NCBI GenBank assembly: GCA_003024985.2
Contig: PXIH01S0002233.1
Source: Euperipatoides rowelli
Lineage: Eukaryota > Onychophora > Udeonychophora > Euonychophora > Peripatopsidae
Direction: 5' to 3' (one strand)
DNA length: 12,579 nt
Each line of letters begins with the position of its first letter. Within the stretch, counting starts at the first letter, position 1. A model generated the notes under the pieces. The model did not search any database. It worked only from the letters and a program-made list of their open reading frames with translations, and was not told the DNA's origin. Of this stretch, positions 1 to 8,807 are shown one piece after another. A program made the translations under genes and the position numbers.

Positions 1-52
1 ATGGATTTATGAATTACAATAATAATAATAAAGTCAATTGGTAACTTCAACT

Positions 53-554
53 TGCTTCTTCCAATTTATATTTTGAAATGGTAATTTTCTTAAAAATAGG
101 CAGATGATAAAACAGTGATTTCTAGGTGTCATGAACTTTCATATATTTGTAATGCTCTTCGGTAAGAAAAACTAAATAACCAGTTTTTTATCATTAATAA
201 AACTATTATGATAGAAAGAGCAATTGTATGCATATAAGTTTCCTATTTAATTTTGATTTTAATTCATTATATTAATGTGTATAGATTAATTAAAACCAAA
301 ATTAAATAAGGAAATTATAGGATGCTCTCTCTATTATAAAAGTTTTTTTTCCTGAAGAGCATTACAAATATGTGAAAGGTTCGTGACACCTAGAAATCAC
401 TGTTTTAATAAGATTACCTTTTTATCTAATAAAAAGTGTATACTGTTCATATGTTGGTTCATTCTTTTCAATGATAATATTAGTATTAATGAAAATTTGC
501 TTATCTGACATCCTACCTTTTTTTACCATTTCAAAATGGCTTCAAAAAGAAGCA
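53..554. repeat. Large nested foldback element
   Basis: Three sets of inverted arms nest around one centre. The outer set is 53-60/547-554 (TGCTTCTT) with 71-84/523-536 (TTTTGAAATGGTAA, perfect). The middle set is 108-162/351-407, about 55 bp with few differences, containing CAGTGATTTCTAGGTGTCA and TTTGTAATGCTCTTC. The inner set is 209-264/288-335, containing AGAGCA and TATTTAATTTTGATTTTAATT with a gap or two. The loop is only about 23 bp. The right side between 408 and 522 is longer than its partner, as if it took an insertion. No open frame is present. The form fits a foldback or long-TIR MITE; a transcript would form a long hairpin. No target duplication was identified. Confidence 0.8.
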
Positions 555-1456
555 TCTATTTTATGTATAATGTTCTATTTAATAATTTTACACATTAATA
601 TCAAAATTAATTTATTCTAAAAATTGTATAAATTCTGGATATTTTAAATTTATGGAATCTTATTTCAGCTTTTAAATGCCTTTCACGTAATTATCAGACG
701 CTAGATGTGCTGGGGTTGAGCTGACATTAAAATGTGTAACCAAATATGAAAAAGATTTCCAGAAATGTATATATTTATGAATATTATCGATTTTAGAGGT
801 AAAAAATAATTAAATAACTCATTCTTTTATGTTTTTGATCAGGAATCCGAATCTAAAGACAAATTCTATTCAACATAATTTTTTTATTATTATTAATTTC
901 TTCTAAAAGTCTTAAAAGAAAAAGAAAATAATTTTCCCCGATATCTTTACATTTTGCCTTACTGTATCTCTTCTGTTGGAGATATAATTTTTTAGTTTCG
1001 ATTTTTAANATCTGCATTAAAATTTGATTTAAAACTATAAGTTTATTCCTACGTTTTAGAATATACTGTATTTATTAAGTCACCTGAAAGTTAAAATTTC
1101 AAAATCATTTGACAGTCAGATCTTGAAAATAAATAAATAATGAAAGCGTTAATGGTGTACAATCAACATTTTATCAAGTAAGTGATGTTATTTTGTAAAA
1201 GTTTATTATTATTTTTTTTAAATCTTAAAATGATGTATGTCCTAATGGTTCTCAACTTTCTTTTTTTTTTTTTTATGAAGCCATTTTAATGTGCTAATAC
1301 TGAACTCAAAACACAAAATGAATTTTTTAAATATTGTTACAAACTAATTCCAATTTTTTTTTTTTAAGTAAACATGTTTCTGCTTTTTTTTTCAAAGATT
1401 GTAAAAAAAGATATTCTACTTCTTTCAGCATCAGTTTTAAAAATTTTTTTTTTTTT
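555..1456. other. AT-rich DNA without recognised genes
   Basis: I found no coding, RNA or repeat structure here beyond long T and A runs (for example 1260-1275 and 1444-1456). A single undetermined base stands at 1009. Confidence 0.5.
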
Positions 1457-1709
1457 GGTCAAGTTCCGTTATCTGCCCACCAATATAACTGACTTTAGTA
1501 AGTTAAAATTATCTAAATCGGCACTCAGCAAAAGATTATTTCACCTATAGATTATCGTAGGGTTCAGAGTTATAGTAAGGTTAGGACTGTAAAGAACATA
1601 TACTAAAATTGGCGAGAAAAAATATTAATTCCACACGCTACTACGTTTTAGTTGTCGTGTGACCTCCAAACGTTAATTACGTTTGGTGGGCAGATAATGG
1701 AATCCGAAC
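1457..1709. mobile_element. Same MITE family, copy 1
   Basis: This 253-bp copy shares its ends and interior with the element at 8576-8807, in the same orientation. The terminal repeats are 1457-1483 and 1683-1709 (about 22 of 27 matching). They share TTATCTGCCCACCAATAT at the left and GGGCAGATAATGGAATC at the right. Shared interior words include CAGCAAAAGATTATTTCACC and GGTTAGGACTGTAAAGAA. The flanks are T runs (TTTTTTTT left, ATTTTTTT right), consistent with an 8-bp duplication but not informative. Its ends are more diverged from each other than those of copy 2, so it may be the older insertion. Confidence 0.85.
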
Positions 1710-2432
1710 ATTTTTTTATATAGTTCCAAAGTTATGAGTTCCATTTTGAAGGTAAAATTATCCAATAATATAATTCTTTCATAAACTAACCTTATGGTCA
1801 ATTTGCATTTTTAAGTGAATGTGAGGTTGTAATAAAGCAAATATTTTTCAAACTTTCATTCATAGGAATTGTAAATTTTTCCTGAAATCTGTTCCTAGTT
1901 ATAGAGTTAAATGAACGTCTAGCCATGGATTCAGAAGTTCGTTTTATTTATGCACATTAAATTTAAATTAGTTTTATCCATTTAGAGCATCTGTTCTCTA
2001 GTCCTTTAGTCTGTCTCGTTAATTTCTTTATGGAGACAATTTTTAATATTTTGTTTAACTGATACCATAGTTAGATTATCCAATGACCTTAATCATGCAG
2101 CAACGTACAGAAAAGTTTGTTCCACAAAGTACTTTCTTATAAAGATTGCCGCACAGCCTTTACGAAATTGGGCGTCTCACCAAAGAGAATTATTATTATT
2201 ATTATGATATATTTTCTTACCAGCATTCTAAATGTGCATATGTATCTTTCCAGAATAGATTTAACTAACTACTTGCCTATGTTACTATCTATTCATCCTC
2301 ACTCTTCCTTGCTTCTCCTTTTTTGTTTGTATTTATGAAATTTAATTATTTTCTTGATATTATTTCTTTGTACTTAATGCATGTAATTATTTGTATATAT
2401 ATTTGGAGGTTTATTTACATCTGTCTGGGTGA
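1710..2432. other. AT-rich DNA without a supported gene
   Basis: Two + strand open frames (2117-2338 and 2323-2505) cross here. They are rich in Leu, Ile, Tyr and Phe, as random AT-rich DNA gives, and show no domain. A short ATT trinucleotide run lies near 2189-2205. Confidence 0.5.
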
Positions 2433-2710
2433 CAAACTTCACATCTCCTATGATCCCAAAACCAACCAATGGCGTATGACCATGTCGAATGCTCAGCTGC
2501 CTTAATTTTTATTTACAGTCGTAACCTTCTCCTTAAAGCTGACTCTTACTCCTATTAGGTAGAAAATAACTTTGCCACAACCCTAGTGATAATGAGGAGG
2601 CGAATAAACATTTTTGAATGATTTTGATCATTTTTACACCACTTCTGTCTGCCCAATCAATAGCAGTTTGTTTTTCGCTGTTCTTGGGATCACAGGAAAT
2701 GTGAAGTTTG
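2433..2710. repeat. Inverted pair of gene-like fragments
   Basis: Bases 2433-2461 recur as reverse complement at 2682-2710, with about 26 of 29 matching. Both copies share TGTGAAGTTTG and TTGGGATCA on one strand. Read outward on opposite strands they give KLHISYDPK (+) and KLHISCDPK (-), so the reading frame of both is kept although they point at each other. This suggests two copies of a once-coding fragment or the arms of an unrecognised element. The intervening 220 bp is unique. Confidence 0.6.
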
Positions 2711-2844
2711 CTATAGTCTATTTCTACATAGCTGCATCCTGTGAGTTTTAATTTTTTTTTTTTTATTTTATTATTAAGCGTCTGTATCTCAGACTCAATA
2801 TTGTCATCCAGCTCCAAAACAGCCAATCGGAGGTCGGCTTGCAA
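2533..2844 (-). other. Open frame of 103 codons, possibly a decayed coding fragment
   Basis: I do not recognise this frame with confidence. It reads an N-terminal part with coiled-coil-like spacing (LRLAVLELDDNIESEIQTL), a Lys run encoded by a poly-A/T tract, then KLHISCDPKN, later WADRSGVKM, and a stop. The composition is more protein-like than neighbouring frames. The DPKN..W stretch recalls the start of the PinX1 G-patch family, but the glycine-rich G-patch core is absent. It overlaps the inverted repeat arm at 2682-2710. A chance frame remains a fair alternative. Confidence 0.2.
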
Positions 2845-2903
2845 TTCTATCTGCGGTATTATTATTTTATTTATTACTTATTTCTTAATATGTTTTAATA
2901 TTT

Positions 2904-3011
2904 ATGTTGGAGTTAGGGTCAGTATGCGGTTAAATTTAGAGATCCTTTAATTTGCTATTATTTTCATGTTGGAGTTAGGGACCGTCAGTTTATGGTTAAG
3001 GTCTGAGATCC
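2904..3011. repeat. Two-copy direct repeat
   Basis: Bases 2904-2945 and 2966-3011 both read ATGTTGGAGTTAGGG, then GTCAG, then GGTTAA, and end GAGATCC, with small indels. The period is about 62 bp. It looks like a small tandem duplication that has diverged. Confidence 0.65.
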
Positions 3012-3602
3012 AGACGCTAGTTTTTATTATAGCTAAGTAAGAAAACAATGGTCCCATAATATCAGATTTTACATTATTATGCACACAAATCAAATATTCA
3101 CGCTATAATTTGAATGGGTAATTAGGCGATGTATATTTTGTAAACAGATATGAATAAATTATATATTGCTAAACATTACCAAAGTGTTAAGTTCTAAAAT
3201 GATGTTGGAATTATTCTACAAGTTTTAAATTATGATTATTGCTAGACTGCTAGTATAGTTTGCCTAGATATCAAAATTAAAAAAATAAGTGAATTGAGCT
3301 AAGAAAATCTGGTAGAATCAAGGAATGTTCGATTTTATTTTTTATTCTGGCATAAATAAATAAAAAAAAAATTGGACTAAACGGTTACAAGTCAAATATT
3401 CCATAAGAAACATCTAACTTTAAAAGCCACAATATTTTAGTAAATATTTTTTTGATATTTCTCAAGTGACTGAAAACTTATATCTATACATTTTATTTAC
3501 TAAAATGAAAAGTGGTTATTTGAAGAGAGATTTTTATTTTTTAATGTTTTTTTTCCTACTCTAGTTTATTTATTTTTCTTTCTAAAAAAAAAAAAATCCA
3601 AC
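3012..3602. other. AT-rich DNA without recognised features
   Basis: Apart from homopolymer runs (for example 3585-3597) I see no gene or repeat in this stretch. Confidence 0.5.
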
Positions 3603-3720
3603 AATATTACAAGTTTTTAACTGCAGTCTGCCAGATTTGATATTTAATAGTAAAACTAGATTCTATCAATACTATTTACCTTCAGTAGTAAATGGTGAAT
3701 CTGACAGACTATAATATTAC
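3603..3720. repeat. Small inverted-repeat (MITE-like) element
   Basis: Inverted ends AGTCTGCCAGATTTGA (3625-3640) and TGAATCTGACAGACT (3696-3710) bracket a core with a second short inverted pair (AATAGT/ACTATT). The word AATATTACA occurs on both sides, at 3603-3611 and 3713-3721, and could be a target duplication if the element begins at 3612. No coding potential. Confidence 0.5.
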
Positions 3721-4314
3721 ACACTTATATTAATGACAGTGGCAATTTTGAACGTCGCGGCAAATAAATATGCTCAGATCGATTCATAATTTGTTTTATT
3801 GAACATTATACATGAAATGACAAAATTTCTTTAATATCCGTGCTAGGTTATTCAGAATTAGCCTCATTGGGTGTTTTAATTATCAGCCACCAACTGAAAA
3901 TCCAGGTTTAAAAAGCTTTTTATAGTGGAAAAATGACCATCTTATTTTTTAATGGNAATAAGAAATTTATCAGTAAGTCAACTCGAAGGTAAAATCCTAA
4001 TAACACTATGGCTGCCGCAACTGTCAAACCTTAAATATAAAATATAATAATTCTCGGAAGAAATAGCTGCATTTTCTGCCAGTTAGGAGAGCAATGACAA
4101 GAGCAAAGAAAAATCAAAGAGCCAGTAATGGATTGAGTAATCACAGATGAGAATAGATAGAATCCTTAAAACTCTTGGGGATGATAACTATTATCCAAAG
4201 TAATTTAAGATCAAATAAGAATCCGTTCAAGCATAAAGCAAATCCGCTGATATATAGCATCTAACTATAGATCTCTGGCATCAATATGCTATTCAACTTG
4301 CAGACTTCATGTTA
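3721..4314. other. Non-coding stretch without recognised features
   Basis: Bases 4010-4300 are less AT-rich than the surroundings, but no open frame, RNA or repeat was identified. An undetermined base stands at 3956. Confidence 0.45.
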
Positions 4315-4440
4315 GGTCTTGAGACCAGGTCTCGGTCTCAAGACCAGGTCACGGTCTCAAGACCAGGTCCTGGTCTCGAGACCACTAAGTCTTAGTCTTG
4401 TACTGGTCTCAAGATTCTTATTATTGATCTCGGTCTCGAC
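4315..4440. repeat. Subterminal array of GGTCTC/GAGACC units
   Basis: Between 4315 and 4391 four units of 18-19 bp follow one another, built on GGTCTCAAGACCAGGTCAC with changes. Each unit contains an inverted pair (GGTCTC..GAGACC), so either strand can fold into short hairpins. Degenerate units continue at 4405-4412 and 4428-4439. Such arrays at transposon ends usually serve as transposase binding sites; here that is inferred. Confidence 0.7.
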
Positions 4441-4561
4441 ATTTCAGATTGTCTTCTTGTGCTTGATCTTGGCATTTACAATATTTAATTGATTTCTAAA
4501 GATTTTTTAAAATAATTTTTCATTTTATATTACTGTAATAGCTGAAAAAATATTAGCTATT

Positions 4562-4681
4562 GTGGAATTTGCATTTAAAGATTTTCAAATGGAAAAAGTT
4601 AACAATAAATAGTTTGATGCATGTTGCAAATGCAAAGTAACCTTAAATGAGACGTTTAGAACATCTGAATTTAATCGCTAC
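4562..4681 (+). pseudogene. Broken BED-type zinc-finger fragment of a transposase
   Basis: One frame reads VEFAFKDFQMEKVNNK, a stop, then FDACCKCKVTLNETF and RTSEFNRY, followed by another stop. The C-x2-C pair (residues around CCKC), the T-L stretch and RTSEFNRY match the layout of BED zinc fingers in hAT transposases, where an aromatic-rich helix precedes C-x2-C and a TSN..RH helix follows. The expected histidines are missing: the position of the first is Tyr, and a stop follows. Two in-frame stops within 40 codons show that it is dead. A chance match remains possible. Confidence 0.45.
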
Positions 4682-4703
4682 TGAAAAGGGTTTTTAGACA
4701 TAG

Positions 4704-4724
4704 TGAGATCTTGGCGAGATCTCA
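4704..4724. repeat. Perfect 8-bp hairpin in the relic transposon
   Basis: TGAGATCT and AGATCTCA pair around the loop TGGCG, 20 bases downstream of the zinc-finger remnant. Role unknown. Confidence 0.6.
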
Positions 4725-5051
4725 TAGAGTAAAGTGAGGGATGAACTTTTATTTCAGAACTTTGTATAAAATTTAACTCTGCTTTAACAAAGTCAGAGTG
4801 AAATATTTTTATATAATGTATGGTTGTCCATTTTCAGTGAAATAAGTCCTGTATTTTTAATTTTATGTTGCTGCTGTGCAGTGAAACTATTTGAATAAAT
4901 ATATATTTTTTAAATCTTTTCTAAATGTATGCTGATTTGTAGAGTTTGAATGATTTTTTTTTTTTTAACAATATTCTCTGGTTTTGTTCCCAAAATCTCA
5001 AGGTCTTCATCTTAGCCATGGTCTTAATCTCGGACTCAAATAGGTCTCGAT

Positions 5052-6250
5052 AAGACTGCCAACTTGATGGAAATGAAAATAAGTCTCTAAACAGTAAGAG
5101 AAAAAAAAATGGAGTACTTGAAACAAATGGATTCTGGGGGAGGGGCAGAGAAATTAGTCATGCCAGTAATGTCATGAGTGCCAGAGCTAGGGTTTTTCAG
5201 CCAACATGCAACTTTGACAAAGTGGACACATAATAAGGTATCATACACAAATATGCTGTACTACAGTAACATTGAAAAGAATGGTGGAAATACCATGATT
5301 ATGTATTTCAGTAACCATGTAAGTAATAAGAGAATGATGAGCACAAATAGCACCAGATCAGAAGAAACCCGGAATCCCTGGAATGTAAGGGGTTATAGTG
5401 GAGGAAGGTGAGCTCAGTTGGAAATAATAGAGATCGAATGATGAAATGATGCTACTATGATAGTTAAGATTGAGTAAAGAAAGGTACAGGTAAATAGCAT
5501 TCATCTCATAAGCCATATTGTTTGATGGTGTGTGTATAGATTAAATATCTTAAATCCCAGGGCTGTCTAACATGATTGATATTGCACCAAACCTTCCCCT
5601 CTAGGCTCTGTTTATTGCCTACTGCCCTGGCATAAAGGTACAGATGGCACAGGTTCCAATTCTGATTTTTAACACTGGCTACAGCATGTCAGTATCGTGC
5701 TACAAATTCTGGTAATCAGTAATGACATAGTAGAAAAATGAGCACAGATGTATGATAATTGCAATGCAATGTGATACAATAGAATAATACACAAGAAAAT
5801 AAGAATATAGCAGATAAACTAAATATGATTAAGGGACAATTATCAAAGATTGAGTTACAGGTCAGGAATACATGTTTTAGATCAAATAGTAAATAACAAA
5901 GGCTTTTAAGTAATGTAGTTGATCGCCAGTGAATTTGTGTCATTACTATGCAAAATTTGGAAATGCAGAAAAATATTGTAAACACCCATGTAAGTTCAAT
6001 GCAACATCAGGAGAAGTGTTAGGCTTGGCATGGCAATGAAAACAAAGAATGGTTCCTTCCAAGCTGAACGTACAGTATATGAACCATAAACTGATTTTTG
6101 GTGGATATAAAACCCAATGAGGCTGTAGTCTCAGGTGAACCTAGAGTGTGCATGAAAGGTTTGGAATGAATACTACCAATAATAATAAATACGACTATGC
6201 AAGTTTTGGGTTTAAAACTTAATTTAATGGTGAACTGCTAAGAATAAAAT
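5052..6250. other. Less AT-rich stretch, no recognised gene
   Basis: The text here has fewer homopolymers and more G than both flanks, as a composition break would show. A + strand frame of 77 codons (5178-5411) and a minus frame of 89 codons (5716-5985) are present. The first has no domain, and the second is rich in Cys, Phe and Leu without a family match, so I do not call either. The stretch could be an untranslated or long non-coding exon, or simply older sequence. No repeat partner was seen in the window. Confidence 0.35.
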
Positions 6251-6291
6251 TTCAAATTTATTAACTTTGTACAGATATTGGAATAATACAA

Positions 6292-6320
6292 ATATCCAAT
6301 TACACTAGTTAGTTGGATAT
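6292..6320. repeat. Small hairpin
   Basis: ATATCCAA (6292-6299) pairs perfectly with TTGGATAT (6313-6320) around a 13-base loop. Function unknown; such pairs arise by chance in AT-rich DNA. Confidence 0.4.
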
Positions 6321-6500
6321 GTGGAGCCTGTTTTGTAAGTTTGTTATGTTGGGGATTATAATAAAGTGAATGTTTATTTAGTGTTTCTTTCATTGACTGA
6401 TATTAAAAAAATACCAGCATATATTTTCAGTTTGAATAGTCTCACTCAATCCTATCTGTATTATAAGATAATCAAAGTGTCCCCCTCAACCTTCCCACTT

Positions 6501-6547
6501 TATCAAATCTTTGTTTAAATTGTAAACAAAGCAAAAGAAGATTGATA
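6501..6547. repeat. Imperfect hairpin
   Basis: CTTTGTTTA (6509-6517) pairs perfectly with TAAACAAAG (6523-6531) around AATTG. Outside a 6-base bulge on the right arm, the stem resumes with TATCAA (6501-6506) and TTGATA (6542-6547). Its size is like a small foldback remnant. Confidence 0.5.
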
Positions 6548-7782
6548 TCTGTTGTTCTTAATTTCAGAATTCATACATAAATAATGTATTAGAAATGATC
6601 TAAGAAATTCTATTTCTATGTAGGCCTATATGTTAGTGGCTATAAAAGAGTGTAGGGCTGTAGGCCCTACTCATCTCAGAACTTACAGGCCCTAAGTTCA
6701 TTCAAAACAGACTAAAATAACTCTATATAATCAACCAGGAATGGAAGCATTTGATATGTACAGTAACTCCAATTATTGATTTTAAACTTTATAGTTATTG
6801 TGCTGAAGGTATTCCCAATTTTGGCCAAATTTAAAGAAAAAGTTTACTTTTTTTTTTTAAAAAAAAAAATTAAAGTTGAACTTCATTACATACCATACTG
6901 TATCATCATATATAAAAAAATAAATAAGAGATTTAAAGGTAAACAGTCTATAAACTGTAAAAAAAAAAAGTATTCTGTTAATGTATTTTAAAGCAGCGTT
7001 TTAAATTCTTTAAATTAATACCATCATTGTTTGTTAGAATAGGGTTAGCAATGTTAGTAAGATTAAAATATAGCAGAAAAACACTTAAAATAAAACAAAG
7101 TGTAAATATATAACTTAAAATTATAATATGATTAAGTCAAACAATTTAAGAAAATATAATACAACGCCTTCTGTAAATAGGAAGTTTTTTAAACTTGGTG
7201 CCAAACCAAAATCACTTTAGACATTTCAGTAAAGTCTTTTAATTCACTGAATCTGTGGATATGCTGTAGGCTACTATACATTGAATCTATTACTACAAGC
7301 ACAACACACCAAAATAAATATTTAAAACAATGATGGGAATTTATAGATAATATGCTTTCTCATAAGAAAGTGATAGTTTTCCAAAAATAAAAATTGAATT
7401 TATTTTGAACTGTTTAATCTGTAGTGTTTCAATTTTTTCTAGTCCTACTAGATCCAAGTATAGCATAAATACTTCAAATATTTACTGGAACCATTTAACT
7501 TAATTTCCACTAAATGTTTATATTTCTTCTTTTAAATACATTATGCTTATCTACAGTCCCACTTTCAAACTTTCTCCTTTATTCAGTTTTTTTAATTCTT
7601 AAAGTGCACAAAAAATATACATAGCTAACAAAAACAGATTTAAAAGTTCCTCCTGATGAAAATTTTATAATTTCTATCAGTAGACTACCACTTCCTTCTA
7701 AAAAAATTTTTTTTTCACTTGTGTATACCTCTAAAATTCTCTCCCCCTAAATGTTTAAGTTTTTTACATGTTCATTTTGAAA
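6548..7782. other. AT-rich DNA, possibly 3' flank of the anosmin-like gene
   Basis: No gene was found. A 6-bp hairpin TAGGGC/GCCCTA lies at 6653-6669. Long A and T runs occur at 6849-6869 and 6960-6969. A 71-codon + strand frame at 6776-6991 is Lys, Ile and Tyr rich, encoded by these runs, and not credible. As the gene is read right to left, this stretch may include its 3' untranslated region. Confidence 0.4.
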
Positions 7783-7900
7783 CTATGGAAATGCTTTAAT
7801 TTTCAATAATAATTTTAAGAGTAATAATTTTAATCTGAATAAGGATGATGCTAGCAAGAGAAAAAAACATTACATTTCAATTTAAAAGACTTGTCTGGTG

Positions 7901-7909
7901 CTGCCATCT
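7901..7909 (-). promoter_or_regulatory. CTCF-like core motif
   Basis: On the minus strand the bases read AGATGGCAG within TCACAGATGGCAGCACC. This fits the conserved AG(R)(K)GGC(R)(S) half of the CTCF recognition sequence; the CCA part is not kept. Nine bases match by chance often enough that binding is only a possibility. The same bases form one candidate terminal exon of the anosmin-like gene, a competing explanation. Confidence 0.2.
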
Positions 7910-8115
7910 GTGATTTTGTTATGGAGACAAATTTAAATTAGGTGAAAATATTTTATAGATGTTGAGCAACTTTTAATTGGGGAATAATATTTTAAATGTT
8001 ATTCAGTTATAAATTGTCTCAACATAATAAAGTAATTTTTTGTTAATTAATCCTTAACTTAAACTACAGTACATACAATATGTACTCTATTTTAATTGTT
8101 CCAAAACATTTTCAA

Positions 8116-8167
8116 AGTTTAAGAAATTGCTGCTCAGTGGCGCCACTGAGCAGTCATTTCTTAAACT
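8116..8167. repeat. Near-perfect 52-bp palindrome without a loop
   Basis: The arms 8116-8141 and 8142-8167 match at 24 of 26 positions and meet at the centre GGCGCC. The outer 12 bp are AGTTTAAGAAAT and its complement. The inner 12 bp contain CTGCTCAGTGGC and its complement. The only differences are two adjacent bases. Weaker pairing (CAAAG with CTTTG) continues outside after a short insertion. It lies within the last intron or 3' part of the anosmin-like gene. The arm CAGTGGC resembles hAT terminal sequence, so two transposon ends joined head to head is one explanation. Confidence 0.9.
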
Positions 8168-8358
8168 GAGACTTTGATAACTAGTAAATACGATTTTTTT
8201 TAAAAATTGTAATTTTGACTGTCTAACAAGCCTAAACTACGATATGTTGCCCAACTTCTATGTAAATTAATTATTATAATAATCAGAAAAAGAAAAAAAA
8301 AACTTTTGTACTAATTATTTTAATTGTTAATTGGGTTAATTACTAATCCTTATCTCAC

Positions 8359-8500
8359 CTCTTCTCCCATCTCGCATTAATTTTGGTGTAAGAATTTCTA
8401 AAGATGTCATACGGCCATCTCCTGCCTCTGATAAAGCTTGTACTTGGATTAAATGCTCAGTATTTTGTTTCATATTTATAATGAGAAAGGAGCTTTGTTC
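8359..8500 (-). CDS. KAL1-like (ANOS1 homologue): Anosmin-1 / KAL1-like exon completing the last FN3 domain
   Basis: This is the next exon of the same minus-strand gene. It lies between a clear acceptor (TTCTTTTCATTTCTATATAG) and a consensus donor AG|GTGAGATAAG. It encodes 47 residues plus one base (phase 1 out). Joined to the upstream exon it completes the FN3 fold: SFLIINM gives an E strand, NTEHLIQVQALSEAGDG gives the F strand and F-G turn, and SLEILTP gives the G strand. The order and spacing match the last FN3 domain of anosmin-1 without a gap. After the domain the chain turns basic (KLMRDGRR), as expected for the short charged C-terminal tail of the family. It is too short to appear as a stand-alone reading frame and was found by continuing the protein across the intron. 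The stop codon lies in a later exon. Confidence 0.85.
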
Positions 8501-8575
8501 CTATATAGAAATGAAAAGAAAAGAAAAATAAGCTGTTGAAAACTTAGACATTCAAGTTTTAATAGTTTAAATTTG

Positions 8576-8807
8576 GGTCAGATTCCATTATCTGCCCACC
8601 AATATGGCTGATGGTAGTAATATAAATTATCTAGATTGGTGCTCAGCAAAAGATTATTTCACCTATAGATTATCATAGGGTTAAGGTAAGGTTAGGACTG
8701 TAAAGAAATCGGCGAGAAAAAATACTAATGCCATACGCTACTACGTTTTAGTTGTCACGCAACTCCTAACGTTAATTATGTTGGTGAGCAGATAACAGAA
8801 TCTGACC
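8576..8807. mobile_element. Non-autonomous DNA transposon (MITE), copy 2, with 8-bp target duplication
   Basis: This 232-bp element has 27-bp terminal inverted repeats (8576-8602 and 8781-8807, 24 of 27 matching) that start GGTCAGATTC and contain TTATCTGC and CACCAA. It is flanked by perfect 8-bp direct repeats TAAATTTG at 8568-8575 and 8808-8815. It has no open frame, so it would need a transposase from elsewhere. An 8-bp duplication fits hAT or Merlin; ends beginning 5'-GG rather than CAGGG lean towards Merlin or an atypical hAT. It lies wholly inside the intron between the two anosmin-like exons, with its duplication ending 22 bases from the 5' splice site. Without it the intron would be about 97 bp. 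Confidence 0.88.

Larger units (their letters stand above)
4315..5051 (+). mobile_element. Relic DNA transposon with GGTCTC-rich ends, probably hAT
   Basis: The left end (4315-4440) is a dense array of GGTCTC and GAGACC words. The right end (about 4998-5051) again carries AAGGTCTTCATC, GGTCTTAATCTCGG and AGGTCTCGAT. Between them sits a broken frame resembling a BED-type zinc finger (4562-4681), which is typical of the N-terminus of hAT transposases. The 737-bp span is far too short for a full transposase, so this is an internally deleted or decayed copy. Exact termini and target duplication could not be fixed. Class assignment is inference from the zinc finger and the subterminal repeats. Confidence 0.5.
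7783..8358 (-). other. Last intron and unresolved terminal exon of the anosmin-like gene
   Basis: Exon 8359-8500 ends in phase 1, so the next exon must supply two bases and then the tail and stop. Three minus-strand candidates fit the phase. (1) 8257-8232, after a strong poly-T/C tract with CTGAT, adds EVGQHIVV and a stop. (2) 7907-7882, after ATCACAG, adds DGSTRQVF and a stop. (3) 7850-7783, after the best-looking acceptor CTCTTGCTAG, adds 22 residues rich in Leu and Lys and a stop. The vertebrate tail is basic and His-rich; out of phase, candidate 3 would start HHPYSD-stop, which is suggestive but needs a further small exon. None can be chosen by eye, and the terminal exon could also lie lower. 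No poly(A) signal is called because AATAAA-like words are too frequent here. Confidence 0.4.

Noticed and set aside
2117-2505. Two overlapping + strand frames of 73 and 60 codons
   Set aside because: Both are Leu/Ile/Tyr/Phe-rich as AT-rich DNA predicts, without a domain. Only the last part of the second belongs to the inverted fragment described.
2741-2950. 69-codon + strand frame
   Set aside because: It is made of a poly-T tract (Phe run) and lies opposite the minus frame 2533-2844.
5178-5411. 77-codon + strand frame
   Set aside because: No recognisable motif, no splice or promoter context, and no family match by eye.
5716-5985. 89-codon minus frame rich in Cys, Phe, Leu
   Set aside because: It could be taken for a membrane protein, but the composition follows from AT-rich DNA and no family features are visible.
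6776-6991. 71-codon + strand frame
   Set aside because: Lys, Ile, Phe and Tyr from homopolymer runs; low complexity.
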